Source: Aliihoeflea sp. 40Bstr573 | GTDB lineage: Bacteria; Pseudomonadota; Alphaproteobacteria; Rhizobiales; Rhizobiaceae | Length of the DNA: 64,000 nt | Assembly (NCBI RefSeq): GCF_024105655.1 | Contig: NZ_JAAAMH010000009.1 | Span: forward strand, 1-64,000 | Direction: 5' to 3' | Part shown: one piece after another, positions 26,481-35,005 of the stretch | Numbering within the stretch: position 1 is the stretch's first letter | Layout: each line of letters starts with the position of its first letter | Notes under the pieces: generated by a model | The model's database searches: none | What the model saw: the letters and a program-made list of their open reading frames with translations, nothing else | What the model was told of the DNA's origin: nothing | Program-made: the position numbers and the translations under genes

Positions 26481-27887
26481 CTAGTCGTCGTCCTCCCGCG
26501 CCCTGCGGCCGGACGGGCCGGCGATGCGCACGACGAGATCGGCAAGCTCGGATAGCTGCGTCGACCGCGCGCCCGTACCCTTGCCTGGCTCCTCGCTCGT
26601 TTGCGGCATGACGGCCTGAGCAAAGCCCAGCTTTTCGGCTTCCTTGAGGCGCTGCTGCGCATGCGCGACAGGCCGGATTGCGCCCGAAAGGCTGATTTCG
26701 CCGAAATAGACGCAATCGGCAGGCAGGGCAAGTCCAGTGAGGGAGGAAACCAGTGCCGCCGCGACTGCCAGGTCGGCCGCTGGCTCCGAGATGCGATAGC
26801 CGCCGGCGACGTTGAGATAGACGTCATGCGTCGCGAACTTGACGCCGCAATGCGCTTCGAGCACGGCGAGGATCATCGACAGGCGCGAATTGTCCCACCC
26901 CACTACGGCTCTGCGCGGCGTGCCGAGCGGCGAGGGCGCCACCAGCGCCTGGATTTCCACCAGCACCGGCCGTGTGCCCTCGATGCCGGCGAAGACGGCG
27001 GCGCCCGGCGCCTTGGTCGAGCGCTCGCCAAGGAAGAGCTCGGAGGGGTTGGAGACTTCCCGCAGCCCTTTGTCGGACATCTCGAAGACGCCGATCTCGT
27101 CGGTCGGGCCAAAGCGGTTCTTCACGGTGCGCAGGATGCGGTAGTGGTGCCCGCCTTCGCCTTCGAAATAGAGAACGCCGTCGACCATGTGTTCGACGAC
27201 GCGCGGTCCCGCTATCTGACCGTCCTTGGTGACATGGCCGACGAGGACGATCGCGCAGCCGGTCGACTTGGCATAGCGGATCATCGCCTGTGCCGATGCG
27301 CGCACCTGCGTCACCGTGCCGGGCGCCGAATCGGCGAGGTCGGTCCACAGCGTCTGTATCGAATCGAGAATGACGAGGTCCGGCCGCTTTCCTTCGGAAA
27401 TAGTCGCGAGAATGTCCTCGACATTGGTTTCGGCCGCGAGTTCCACGCTGGTGTCGGCAGCGTACAACCGCTGCGCGCGCAGCCGGATCTGTGCCACCGC
27501 CTCCTCGCCTGAAACGTAGACGACCCGATGTCCGCGACGTGCCAGTGCAGCGGCTGCCTGCGTCAAGAGCGTGGACTTACCAATGCCCGGATCACCGCCG
27601 ACGAGCAGCGCCGAGCCGCGCACGAACCCGCCGCCGGTCGCGCGATCGAGCTCGGCGATGCCCGTCGAGATGCGCGGCGCCTCCTCGATCTCGCCCGAAA
27701 GCGTCGTGAGAGCAACGATCCGGCCCTTGCGCGAAGAGCGCAGCGATCCCGGACCCGCGCCGATGCCGGAATTTGAGCCTTCCTCGACAAGCGTGTTCCA
27801 CTCTCCGCACGCATCGCACTTGCCGGCCCATCGCGTGTGAACAGTGCCGCAATTCTGGCAGATGAACTGGGTGCGGGATTTAGCCAT
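26481..27887 (-). CDS. radA: DNA repair protein RadA
   Basis: The 468-residue protein shows the N-terminal zinc finger (Cys10, Cys13, Cys24, Cys27), a RecA-like core with Walker A GDPGIGKST (98-106), the RadA-specific KNRFGPTDEIG motif and a Lon-like C-terminal domain. RadA drives branch migration of recombination intermediates with RecA. The start MAKSRTQFICQNCG is the family start; an in-frame ATG 45 bases upstream falls inside alr. Its start overlaps the alr stop by about 8 bases, and the CvpA gene follows. Confidence 0.96.
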   Translation of the reverse strand: MAKSRTQFICQNCGTVHTRWAGKCDACGEWNTLVEEGSNSGIGAGPGSLRSSRKGRIVALTTLSGEIEEAPRISTGIAELDRATGGGFVRGSALLVGGDPGIGKSTLLTQAAAALARRGHRVVYVSGEEAVAQIRLRAQRLYAADTSVELAAETNVEDILATISEGKRPDLVILDSIQTLWTDLADSAPGTVTQVRASAQAMIRYAKSTGCAIVLVGHVTKDGQIAGPRVVEHMVDGVLYFEGEGGHHYRILRTVKNRFGPTDEIGVFEMSDKGLREVSNPSELFLGERSTKAPGAAVFAGIEGTRPVLVEIQALVAPSPLGTPRRAVVGWDNSRLSMILAVLEAHCGVKFATHDVYLNVAGGYRISEPAADLAVAAALVSSLTGLALPADCVYFGEISLSGAIRPVAHAQQRLKEAEKLGFAQAVMPQTSEEPGKGTGARSTQLSELADLVVRIAGPSGRRAREDDD

Positions 27888-29061
27888 GTGCACGCATCCC
27901 GTGAACGGTCCGCCGCAAATACCGCCCCCCAAGCGAAGTCAGCAGCTCATAAGCAATCGTTCCTGAAGTCTCGGCCGCCTCATCGATGGAAATGTTCGGC
28001 CCGAAAAGCTCTATCCAGTCACCATGGCCGACAGCTCCGGGACCAAGATCGGTAACGTCGAACAGCGTCAGATCCATTGTCACCCGTCCGAGAATCGGCA
28101 CGCGGCGACCGGCGACGAAGCCCTGCCCGCCTTGAGGCCGCGCTTCGCGCAGCGGTACGCCCGAGCCGGAGATTGCGCGATGCAGCCCGTCCGCATAGCC
28201 GATAGAGGCAATCGCGATGGTCGTGTCCCGCTTCAGCGTCACCGTGCCGCCATAACTGACGGTTTCGCCCGCCTTTGCCTCGCGCACCTGCACAATCCGC
28301 GCCTCGACGGTGGCGACGGGCCGCATCGGGTTCGCGAGGCCTGCCTGGGGCGCGCCCCCATAGAGCGCGATGCCCGGCCGAACGATATCGAATGCATAGT
28401 CGTTCGGCAGGAACGTGCCTGCGGAGTTCGCCAGGCTTGAGGCGACGCCTTTGAAAAGCCGTTCAATCGACTGAAATGATTCGAGCTGTCGCCGGTTCGC
28501 CGGCGAGGCGGCATCGTCGGCGCAGGCGAGATGGCTCATGACGAGGCGTGGCGTCAGCGCGCGCGTCAGCTTGTTCTCGTGGAAGAACCGCGTGACCTCG
28601 TTGCCGGTAAGCCCAAGCCTGTTCATGCCGGTGTCGACATGGAGTGCGCAGGGCCGCGGCCCATCCGATGCGTCCCAGCCATAGGCCTCCCAGAGCGAAA
28701 TGTCGGCCTCGTCATTGAGAACCGGCATTAGGCGCGCCTCGCGGTAGGCCTGCGCCGCGTGCGGCTCGAACAGCCCTGCGAGCACATAGATGTCTGCTTC
28801 CGGCAGGAGCTTGCGCAGAGCCATGCCTTCCTGAGGCAGCGCGACGAAGAAAACGCGGCAACCCTCGGCCCAGAGCACCGGCGCGACAACGTCGATGCCG
28901 AGCCCGTAGGCGTTGGCCTTGACGACGCCCGCAACACGCGCAGGCCGCGCCTTGGCTGCCAGAAGCCTGTAATTCGCCGCCAGCGCCTCGACGTCGATCG
29001 ACAGGCGCCCGCCGCAGATGCGCGGATCGATTTCCGCCGGGTTAGCTGAAAGAAACGCCAA
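27880..29061 (-). CDS. alr: Alanine racemase
   Basis: The 393-residue PLP enzyme makes D-alanine for peptidoglycan. Lys48 in VVKANAYGLG binds PLP; the second-half catalytic Tyr is in ETVSYGGT. The first possible start is TTG at 29061, which follows the dnaB stop directly (TAATTG), so translation probably continues from dnaB by reinitiation; no ATG lies near the expected N-terminus. The family-like sequence begins at DPRICGGRLSIDVEALAANY. The 3' end overlaps the radA start. Confidence 0.94.
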   Translation of the reverse strand: MAFLSANPAEIDPRICGGRLSIDVEALAANYRLLAAKARPARVAGVVKANAYGLGIDVVAPVLWAEGCRVFFVALPQEGMALRKLLPEADIYVLAGLFEPHAAQAYREARLMPVLNDEADISLWEAYGWDASDGPRPCALHVDTGMNRLGLTGNEVTRFFHENKLTRALTPRLVMSHLACADDAASPANRRQLESFQSIERLFKGVASSLANSAGTFLPNDYAFDIVRPGIALYGGAPQAGLANPMRPVATVEARIVQVREAKAGETVSYGGTVTLKRDTTIAIASIGYADGLHRAISGSGVPLREARPQGGQGFVAGRRVPILGRVTMDLTLFDVTDLGPGAVGHGDWIELFGPNISIDEAAETSGTIAYELLTSLGGRYLRRTVHGMRAHG

Positions 29062-30552
29062 TTACTCGAACCGCTCGGGCAGATGATGCTCCTCGGCCAG
29101 ATCGGCAAAGCGCGTGAATTCGCCCACGAAGGAAAGCGAGACGGTGCCGGTCGGCCCGTGACGCTGCTTGGCGATGATCACTTCGGCCTTGCCGCGCACC
29201 TCGTTCAGTTTCGTCTCCCACTCCTGATGCTCGAGCGTGTTTCGCTCGGGCTCCTTGTTCTTCAGGTAGTATTCGTCGCGATAGACGAACAGCACCACGT
29301 CCGCATCCTGCTCGATCGAGCCCGATTCGCGAAGGTCGGAAAGCTGCGGCCGCTTGTCGTCGCGGCTTTCGACCTGACGCGAAAGCTGGGAGAGCGCGAT
29401 GATCGGGACGTTGAGTTCCTTGGCGAGCGATTTCAGGCCGGTCGTGATCTCGGTGATTTCCTGCACGCGGTTTTGCGCCGAGGCCTTCGAAGAGCCCTGC
29501 ATGAGCTGGACGTAGTCGATGACGAGCACGTCGAGCCCCCGCTGGCGCTTGAGCCGCCGGGCGCGGGCGGAAAGCTGCGCGATCGAGATGCCGCCGGTCG
29601 CGTCGATGAAGAGCGGGATTTTCTGCAGCGTTTGCGTGCAGCCGACCAGTTTCTCGAAATCGGCCTCGGTCAGGTCGCCGCGCCGGATTTTGGAGGAAGG
29701 TACCTCGGCCTGCTCGGAGATGATACGGGTTGCAAGCTGCTCGGCCGACATTTCGAGCGAGAAGAAACCGATCACGCCGCCGTTCTTCGCCTTGAACGAG
29801 CCGTCCGCCTGCGGCTCGGGCTCATAGGCATGCGCGATGTTGAAGGCGATGTTGGTGGCAAGCGATGTCTTGCCCATGCCGGGACGGCCGGCAAGGATGA
29901 TCAGGTCGGAAGGCTGCAGGCCGCCCATCTTGGCATCGAGGTCGCGCAGGCCCGACGAGACGCCGGAAAGGTGGCCGTCGCGCTGGTAGGCGGCGGCGGC
30001 CATGTCGATCGCGGTCTTCACCGCGTCCGAGAAGCTTTCGAACCCGCCATCGTAGCGGCCGGTCTCGGCCAGCTCAAAGAGGCGGCGCTCCGCATCCTCG
30101 ATCTGCGCAGCCGGCGACATGTCGACCGGCGCGTCATAAGCAATGTTGACCATGTCCTCGCCGACGGTGATCAGCGCTCGGCGTGTGGCAAGATCATAGA
30201 TCGCGCGGCCATAGTCGGCGGCGTTGATGACGTTGACGGCCTCGGCGGCCAGACGCGCGAGATAGTGCGAGACGGTCATCTCGCCCACCTTCTCCTCGGC
30301 CGGCAGGAAGGTCTTGAGGGTCACCGGATTGGCCATCTTGCCCATCCGGATCAGTTCGCCCGCGACCTCGAAGATCTTGCGGTGCAGCGGCTCGTGGAAA
30401 TGCTGCGCCTTCAGGAAGTCCGAGACGCGGTAGAACGCGTCATTGTTGACGAGAATCGCGCCGAGCAGCGCCTGTTCGGCCTCGATGTTGTTCGGGGCCT
30501 CGCGATAGAGCGGAGTCTCGACGGGAGCGAGTTTGCGGGCGGCTTCGGCCAT
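29062..30552 (-). CDS. dnaB: Replicative DNA helicase
   Basis: The 496-residue hexameric helicase unwinds DNA at the fork. The N-terminal helical domain (about 18-120) interacts with primase; the RecA-like domain carries Walker A GRPGMGKTS (222-230), IIALSQLSRQVESRDDKRPQLSDLRESG (motif H4) and ADVVLFVYRDEYY. No intein is present. The start MAEAARKLAPVETPLYREAPNN is typical for rhizobial DnaB; upstream in-frame codons give an Arg/Ser-rich stretch. A candidate promoter lies about 65 bases upstream, and alr follows without a gap. Confidence 0.97.
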   Translation of the reverse strand: MAEAARKLAPVETPLYREAPNNIEAEQALLGAILVNNDAFYRVSDFLKAQHFHEPLHRKIFEVAGELIRMGKMANPVTLKTFLPAEEKVGEMTVSHYLARLAAEAVNVINAADYGRAIYDLATRRALITVGEDMVNIAYDAPVDMSPAAQIEDAERRLFELAETGRYDGGFESFSDAVKTAIDMAAAAYQRDGHLSGVSSGLRDLDAKMGGLQPSDLIILAGRPGMGKTSLATNIAFNIAHAYEPEPQADGSFKAKNGGVIGFFSLEMSAEQLATRIISEQAEVPSSKIRRGDLTEADFEKLVGCTQTLQKIPLFIDATGGISIAQLSARARRLKRQRGLDVLVIDYVQLMQGSSKASAQNRVQEITEITTGLKSLAKELNVPIIALSQLSRQVESRDDKRPQLSDLRESGSIEQDADVVLFVYRDEYYLKNKEPERNTLEHQEWETKLNEVRGKAEVIIAKQRHGPTGTVSLSFVGEFTRFADLAEEHHLPERFE

Positions 30553-30617
30553 TCCATGTCCATCTGTCGGATGCGCCGGACGGGACGAGAAACGTGAATC
30601 GCGGCTGGATGATGAGT

Positions 30618-30645
30618 GTCTAGCGCGACTGCTCGAACGGACCAA
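30618..30645 (-). promoter_or_regulatory. Predicted dnaB promoter
   Basis: On the minus strand TTGGTC (30645-30640) and CTAGAC (30623-30618) are 16 bases apart, giving a leader of about 60 bases for dnaB. The -10 is weak in its last position. Confidence 0.35.
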
Positions 30646-30684
30646 CGGCGAATCGCAAGATCAACATTACTTCACAGGCGTAAC

Positions 30685-30724
30685 GGGAAAAAACGCGATC
30701 GCCGGTTGACATGTGCAAGCCGGC
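30685..30724 (-). terminator. Possible terminator of the cyclopropane synthase gene
   Basis: Minus-strand GCCGG ... CCGGC arms with an inner TTG/CAA pairing are followed, after GATCGCG, by a run of six T. The 7-base separation from the stem makes this a weak candidate. Confidence 0.35.
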
Positions 30725-30741
30725 AACAGGCCGTTCAACGT

Positions 30742-31998
30742 TTAGGCTTTGCGGCGCTTGCGCTGCCTGGGAGGGGCTGGCTCATGAGCGAGATTCCGCT
30801 CGGTCTCGACCATGTAGTCGCGGGTCAGCGGCAGGATGTCGTTGCGCTTTGCGATCTGGATCTGGAACACCATCAGATCCTGCCAGCGAAACGCGCCCTC
30901 GGAGGCGGCGAGGTAGAATTCCCACATCCGGCAGAAGCGCTCGTCGTAGAGCGCTCTGGCGCGTTCCCGATTGGCGGCGAACCGCTCGCGCCAGTGCCGG
31001 ATGGTCTCGGCATAGTGGAGCCGTAGGATTTCGACGTCGGTCACCATCAGCCCAGAGCGCTCGATCGAGGGCAGTACCTCCGAAAGGGCGGGAATATAGC
31101 CGCCCGGGAATATGTGCTTGCGGATGAACGGCGCCGTCGCGGCCGGCGGACCGGAGCGGCCGATCGCATGCAGCACCATGACGCCGTCGGGCTTCAAGAG
31201 CTTTGCGCAGGTGTCGAAGAAGGCCCGGTAGTGGTTGACGCCGACATGCTCGAACATTCCTACCGAGACAATCCGATCGAAGCGCTCCTGAAGATTGCGA
31301 TAGTCGCGGATTTCAAAATGGACATGGCGCTCGAGCCCGAGACGATGCGCGCGGTCGGTCGCGACCTTGTGCTGCTCGTCCGACAGGGTGACGCCGAGAA
31401 CGTCCGCGTCGAATTGCTGCGCGAGATAGATGCCTAGCCCACCCCAGCCAGAGCCGATGTCGAGAACGTTGAGGCCGGGCCGCATGCCGAGCTTGGCCGC
31501 AAGGTGCCGCTTCTTGGCAAGCTGCGCCTCGTCCAGCGTCATGTCCGGCCGCTCGAAATAGGCGCAGGAATACTGCATATCCGCGTCAAGGAAGAGCCGG
31601 TAGAGTTCGCCGGACAGGTCGTAGTGATGCCTGACATTGGCGCGCGAGCGCGATGCCGGGTTCCACTGATGGATGCGCTTGGCAAGCCTGCGTCCCGTTT
31701 CCGCGGCCTTCAGCGTTGCGAGCTTCGCATAGGCGATGTCGAGATTGGCGTAGGAGAAGCGCACGAAATCGAGGAGGTCGCCTTCGAGGAAGTCGAGGTC
31801 TCCGGCCATATAGGCTTCGGGCACACCCAGCGACGGGTTGAGCGAGATGGCGCGTTCCGCAAGACGCGTGCGGATTGCAATGTGAAGCGGCGTACCCGAG
31901 CCGTCACCGAACCGGTACTGCTCGCCACGCGAATCCGTCACGAGCAGGTTTCCGGTTCTGACGAGCCGGCGGCCGAGACGATTCAGCAACCAAAACAT
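30742..31998 (-). CDS. cfa: Cyclopropane-fatty-acyl-phospholipid synthase family protein
   Basis: The 418-residue protein adds a methylene bridge to unsaturated acyl chains in membrane lipids using SAM. SAM-binding motif I is VLDIGSGWGG (178-187); NVRHHYDLSGELYRLFLD and MQYSCAYFERPDMTLDEAQ are the conserved Cfa segments in front of it, and VSVGMFEHVG follows. The N-terminal 110 residues form the lipid-binding domain. The C-terminus is very basic (RQRKRRKA). It interrupts the usual neighbourhood of rplI and dnaB. A Cfa-like enzyme with a different methylated product is possible. Confidence 0.88.
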   Translation of the reverse strand: MFWLLNRLGRRLVRTGNLLVTDSRGEQYRFGDGSGTPLHIAIRTRLAERAISLNPSLGVPEAYMAGDLDFLEGDLLDFVRFSYANLDIAYAKLATLKAAETGRRLAKRIHQWNPASRSRANVRHHYDLSGELYRLFLDADMQYSCAYFERPDMTLDEAQLAKKRHLAAKLGMRPGLNVLDIGSGWGGLGIYLAQQFDADVLGVTLSDEQHKVATDRAHRLGLERHVHFEIRDYRNLQERFDRIVSVGMFEHVGVNHYRAFFDTCAKLLKPDGVMVLHAIGRSGPPAATAPFIRKHIFPGGYIPALSEVLPSIERSGLMVTDVEILRLHYAETIRHWRERFAANRERARALYDERFCRMWEFYLAASEGAFRWQDLMVFQIQIAKRNDILPLTRDYMVETERNLAHEPAPPRQRKRRKA

Positions 31999-32083
31999 CG
32001 CAGGACCAAGAGGTTCGACACGATCCGTCTAACCTAAGGGAAGAAGATCGCGATTTGAAGACTGTCGATCGGTCCACAAATGC

Positions 32084-32111
32084 AAAACGCCCGAACCAGA
32101 GGTCCGGGCGT
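32084..32111 (-). terminator. Rho-independent terminator of rpsF-rpsR-rplI
   Basis: On the minus strand an 11-base stem (one mismatch) with arms ACGCCCGGACC and GGTTCGGGCGT closes a TCT loop and runs into TTTTGC. It lies about 30 bases after the rplI stop. Confidence 0.8.
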
Positions 32112-32140
32112 TCCTGGACATTAGCGATGATGTCGCGAAC

Positions 32141-32758
32141 TTAGCGCTCCTCGCCCTCGTCGCCGCCAACTTCTTCGCCTTCCTCACCCTCGTCGCCGAA
32201 CTCGGCGTCCGGATCGAAGAAAGCGTCGGGACGGGCGTTCTCGTTGATGTCGTCGCCATAGATGGCTTCGGCCGAATCGAGCGTCTCGCCGCGTGCCTGA
32301 CGCTCGGCTTCATCGGCGGAGCGCGCGATGTTGAGCGTAATCGTCACTTCGACTTCCGGGTGGAGCGCGATGGCGACGTTGGTCAGGCCGATGGTCTTGA
32401 TCGGCTGGTTCAGTTCGACCTGGTTGCGGCCGACCGAGAACCCTTCCTCGGTCACGATGTCGGAGATGTCGCGCGTGGAGACCGAGCCGTAGAGCTGTCC
32501 GGTTTCACCAGCCGAACGGACGACCACGAAGGTCTTGCCGTCGAGCTCGTCGGCGATCTTCTGGGCTTCGTTCTTGCGCTCGAGATTGCGAGCTTCGAGC
32601 TGGGCGCGCTGGCCCTCGAACTTCTTCTTGTTGGTTTCATTGGCGCGCAGCGCCTTGCCCTGCGGCAAAAGGAAGTTGCGGGCGAACCCGTCCTTGACCT
32701 TCACGGTCTCGCCCATCTGGCCGAGCTTCGAAATACGTTCAAGCAGAATGACTTGCAT
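32141..32758 (-). CDS. rplI: 50S ribosomal protein L9 with long acidic tail
   Basis: The 205-residue L9 has the standard N-terminal rRNA-binding domain [32 protein letters not shown], a long connecting helix rich in Lys/Glu, and the C-terminal globular domain. L9 usually has about 150 residues; here about 50 more follow, ending in a strongly acidic stretch ([20 protein letters not shown]). Acidic L9 extensions occur in rhizobia. It follows rpsR on the same strand after a 181-base gap with a hairpin. Confidence 0.95.
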   Translation of the reverse strand: MQVILLERISKLGQMGETVKVKDGFARNFLLPQGKALRANETNKKKFEGQRAQLEARNLERKNEAQKIADELDGKTFVVVRSAGETGQLYGSVSTRDISDIVTEEGFSVGRNQVELNQPIKTIGLTNVAIALHPEVEVTITLNIARSADEAERQARGETLDSAEAIYGDDINENARPDAFFDPDAEFGDEGEEGEEVGGDEGEER

Positions 32759-32923
32759 GTCGCTGTTCCTTTTTTCTCACCGGTTGTCCGGCGGGCAGGA
32801 ACAGGAAAGAAGAAGCACAAAGCGGCGGCATCTTCAGGCGCTGTCCTGCCGGTTGGCAGTTAGGAGCGGTGCGCTCCAACTCGGAATTCTCGTCTCGCCG
32901 GCATGCCGATCACGCCGGGAGGG

Positions 32924-32945
32924 AAGGGGCGGTAACCCGCCCCTT
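32924..32945 (-). promoter_or_regulatory. Hairpin between rpsR and rplI
   Basis: AAGGGGCGG and CCGCCCCTT pair perfectly around a 4-base loop, 9 bases after the rpsR stop. With no U-run it could be a leaky terminator or an RNA-processing site setting S18 to L9 ratios. The rest of the rpsR-rplI gap (32759-32923) shows no gene. Confidence 0.5.
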
Positions 32946-32953
32946 CGAAGGTC

Positions 32954-33202
32954 TTACTTCACCACGTAGGGCAGCAGGCCCAAGAAGCGGGCGCGCTTGA
33001 TCGCCTTGGCGAGTTCGCGCTGCTTCTTCTGGCTGACGGCCGTGATGCGGGACGGAACGATCTTGCCGCGCTCGGAAATGTAGCGCTGCAAGAGCTTGAC
33101 GTCCTTGTAGTCGATCTTCGGCGCGTTGGCGCCGGAGAACGGGCAGGTCTTGCGGCGGCGGTGGAACGGCCGGCGGGTGGGGATCTGGTTGATGTCGACC
33201 AT
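32954..33202 (-). CDS. rpsR: 30S ribosomal protein S18
   Basis: The 82-residue protein matches S18: [42 protein letters not shown] followed by [22 protein letters not shown]18 pairs with S6 on the platform of the small subunit. The ATG overlaps the rpsF stop by one base (TAATG), so S6 and S18 are made by coupled translation. Confidence 0.97.
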
Positions 33203-33690
33203 TATGCGCCAGCTCCTTCAGCCTGGGTTTCGCGCGGACGGCGCGGGCCGCGATCGTCGCGATCGCCACGGGGACCACGATCGTCGCGGTCGCCACGCGG
33301 GCCACGGTCGCGATCACCGCCGAAGCGGTCGCCGCGCGGGCCACGATCGCCGCGATCACCACGGTCGTCGCGCTTCTGCATCATTGCGGACGGGCCTTCC
33401 TCGTGCGCATCGACCTTGACCGTCATGAAGCGCAAGATGTCTTCCGACAGGCCCATCTGGCGTTCCATCTCCTGGATGGCGGCCGCGGGCGCGGTGATGT
33501 CCATCAAGGTATAGTAAGCCTTGCGGTTCTTGTTGATGCGGTAGGTGAGGGACTTGAGGCCCCAGTTCTCGACCCGGCCAACCGAACCTTCATGCGCTTC
33601 GATGACACCCTTGTACTGTTCGACGAGGGCATCGACCTGCTGCGCGGAGAGGTCCTGGCGGGCAAGAAACACGTGTTCGTAAAGTGCCAT
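33202..33690 (-). CDS. rpsF: 30S ribosomal protein S6 with RGD-rich C-terminal tail
   Basis: Residues 1-100 are a typical S6 ([43 protein letters not shown]). Residues 107-162 are a low-complexity tail built from Arg, Gly, Asp and Pro with at least five RGD tripeptides, coded by a tandem DNA repeat. S6 is usually 95-135 residues. E. coli S6 ends in Glu-Glu and is glutamylated by RimK; this one ends AEGAGA and has no such acceptor end. The gene leads the rpsF-rpsR-rplI operon. Confidence 0.96.
33235..33380. repeat. Tandem repeat in the rpsF tail
   Basis: Degenerate units built from GGGCCACGATCGTCGCGATCGCC-like blocks shortened to RGD/RGP codon pairs recur about every 9 to 24 bases. They code the Arg-Gly-Asp tail of S6 and are a likely site of length variation between strains. 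Confidence 0.65.
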
Positions 33691-34043
33691 GTTCTTTGCC
33701 TTTCTTCGTTTCTCTGCACGGCGCCAGCGGCAAAAGCCTCATCAACTTCTCTCACCCGCGAGGCGGGAAGAAAGGCTGTGGTCGAGACGGTCGAGAGCGG
33801 AGACACGGGAGGCCGAAGGCACCTGGCCTTCATTCATGTGCAGATCTGTGGAGAAACGCTCATGGCCCTCCGTTCAGCCCCCAGCTAGGACCGGCAGAGT
33901 GCGGCTCATATACACCATCCGCGCCGCGATGCAATCCTCGGGCTCCGCCTGGAGGCCATCTGCCGCCAGCCTTGACTTTCCGGCTCCGCCTGCGCAACAC
34001 GCTTTGCCACGAGAGCGGACAGGACGACCAGAGGAGACGCGCT
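33691..34043. other. Divergent gap between rpsF and fabD
   Basis: About 350 bases without a gene. The rpsF side would form a leader of roughly 210 bases if the predicted promoter at 33907-33934 is used, long enough for ribosomal-protein autoregulation, although I cannot place an S6:S18-binding motif by eye. The fabD side has AGGAG about 9 bases before its GTG start; no clear fabD promoter is seen, TTGACT at 33972 being the best -35. Confidence 0.5.
33907..33934 (-). promoter_or_regulatory. Predicted rpsF operon promoter
   Basis: Minus-strand TTGCAT (33934-33929) and TATATG (33912-33907) are 16 bases apart. This would start transcription near 33900. Confidence 0.45.
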
Positions 34044-34985
34044 GTGGCGATTGCATTTACCTTTCCGGGACAGGGCAGCCAGTCGGTCGGCATGGGCAAG
34101 GATCTTGCGGATGCCTTTCCCGAGGCGCGCGCGGTCTTCGACGAGGTCGACGCGGCGCTCGGCGAGAAGCTGTCCGCCATCATGTGGGAAGGGCCGGAGG
34201 AGAAGCTGACGCTGACCGCCAACGCGCAGCCTGCGCTCATGGCCGTCTCGATGGCCGCGATCCGCGCCATGGAAGCGCGCGGTTTCGACTTGAACTCGAA
34301 GGTCTCCTACGTTGCCGGCCATTCGCTCGGTGAGTATTCGGCGCTGTGCGCGGCGGGCATGTTCTCGGTCGCTGACACCGCCCGCCTTCTGCGCACGCGC
34401 GGCAACGCCATGCAGGCGGCCGTGCCGGTCGGCGAGGGCGCAATGGCCGCGATCATCGGACTGGAGCAGGATGTCGTGCAAGCGGCCTGTGAGGAAGCTT
34501 CTTCGAAAGGCGTCTGCCAGATCGCGAACGACAATGGCGGCGGCCAGCTCGTCATTTCCGGTTCGAAGGATGCGGTCACCGAGGCCGCGCGCATCGCCAC
34601 CGAAAAGGGAGCCAAGCGCGCACTGATGCTTCCCGTCTCCGCGCCCTTTCATTCGGCGCTGATGTCCCCCGCGGCCGACGCCATGCGCGTCGCGCTCGGC
34701 GCGGTCGAAAAGAAGGCGCCCGTCGTGCCGGTCATCTCCAACGTCACTGTCTCGCCGCTCACCGATCCCGATGCGATCGTCGACAGCCTTGTTCAGCAGG
34801 TCACCGGCCAAGTGCGTTGGCGCGAGACGATCGAGTGGTTCGCTGCAAACGACGTGACGACGCTTTATGAAGTTGGGACTGGCAAGGTCCTTTCGGGGCT
34901 CGCCCGCCGCATCAACCGCGACCTGACGCCGGTGTCGATCACGACGCCGCAGGATGTCGAGACCGCGCTCGCCAATCTGGCCTGA
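34044..34985 (+). CDS. fabD: Malonyl-CoA:ACP transacylase
   Basis: The 313-residue enzyme loads malonate onto ACP. The nucleophile is Ser94 in AGHSLGEYSAL, with the partner His in APFHSALM (about residue 202) and the oxyanion Gln in FPGQGSQ. It starts with GTG, preceded by AGGAG; a long in-frame extension upstream runs through the rpsF promoter region and is rejected. It leads the fabD-fabG-acpP-fabF cluster. Confidence 0.96.
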   Translation: MAIAFTFPGQGSQSVGMGKDLADAFPEARAVFDEVDAALGEKLSAIMWEGPEEKLTLTANAQPALMAVSMAAIRAMEARGFDLNSKVSYVAGHSLGEYSALCAAGMFSVADTARLLRTRGNAMQAAVPVGEGAMAAIIGLEQDVVQAACEEASSKGVCQIANDNGGGQLVISGSKDAVTEAARIATEKGAKRALMLPVSAPFHSALMSPAADAMRVALGAVEKKAPVVPVISNVTVSPLTDPDAIVDSLVQQVTGQVRWRETIEWFAANDVTTLYEVGTGKVLSGLARRINRDLTPVSITTPQDVETALANLA

Positions 34986-35005
34986 TTCATCCGAAAGGAA
35001 CCCAA

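Noticed and set aside
33235-33380. RGD motifs in S6 as integrin-binding sites.
   Set aside because: They arise from a low-complexity repeat in a cytoplasmic ribosomal protein; no export signal is present.
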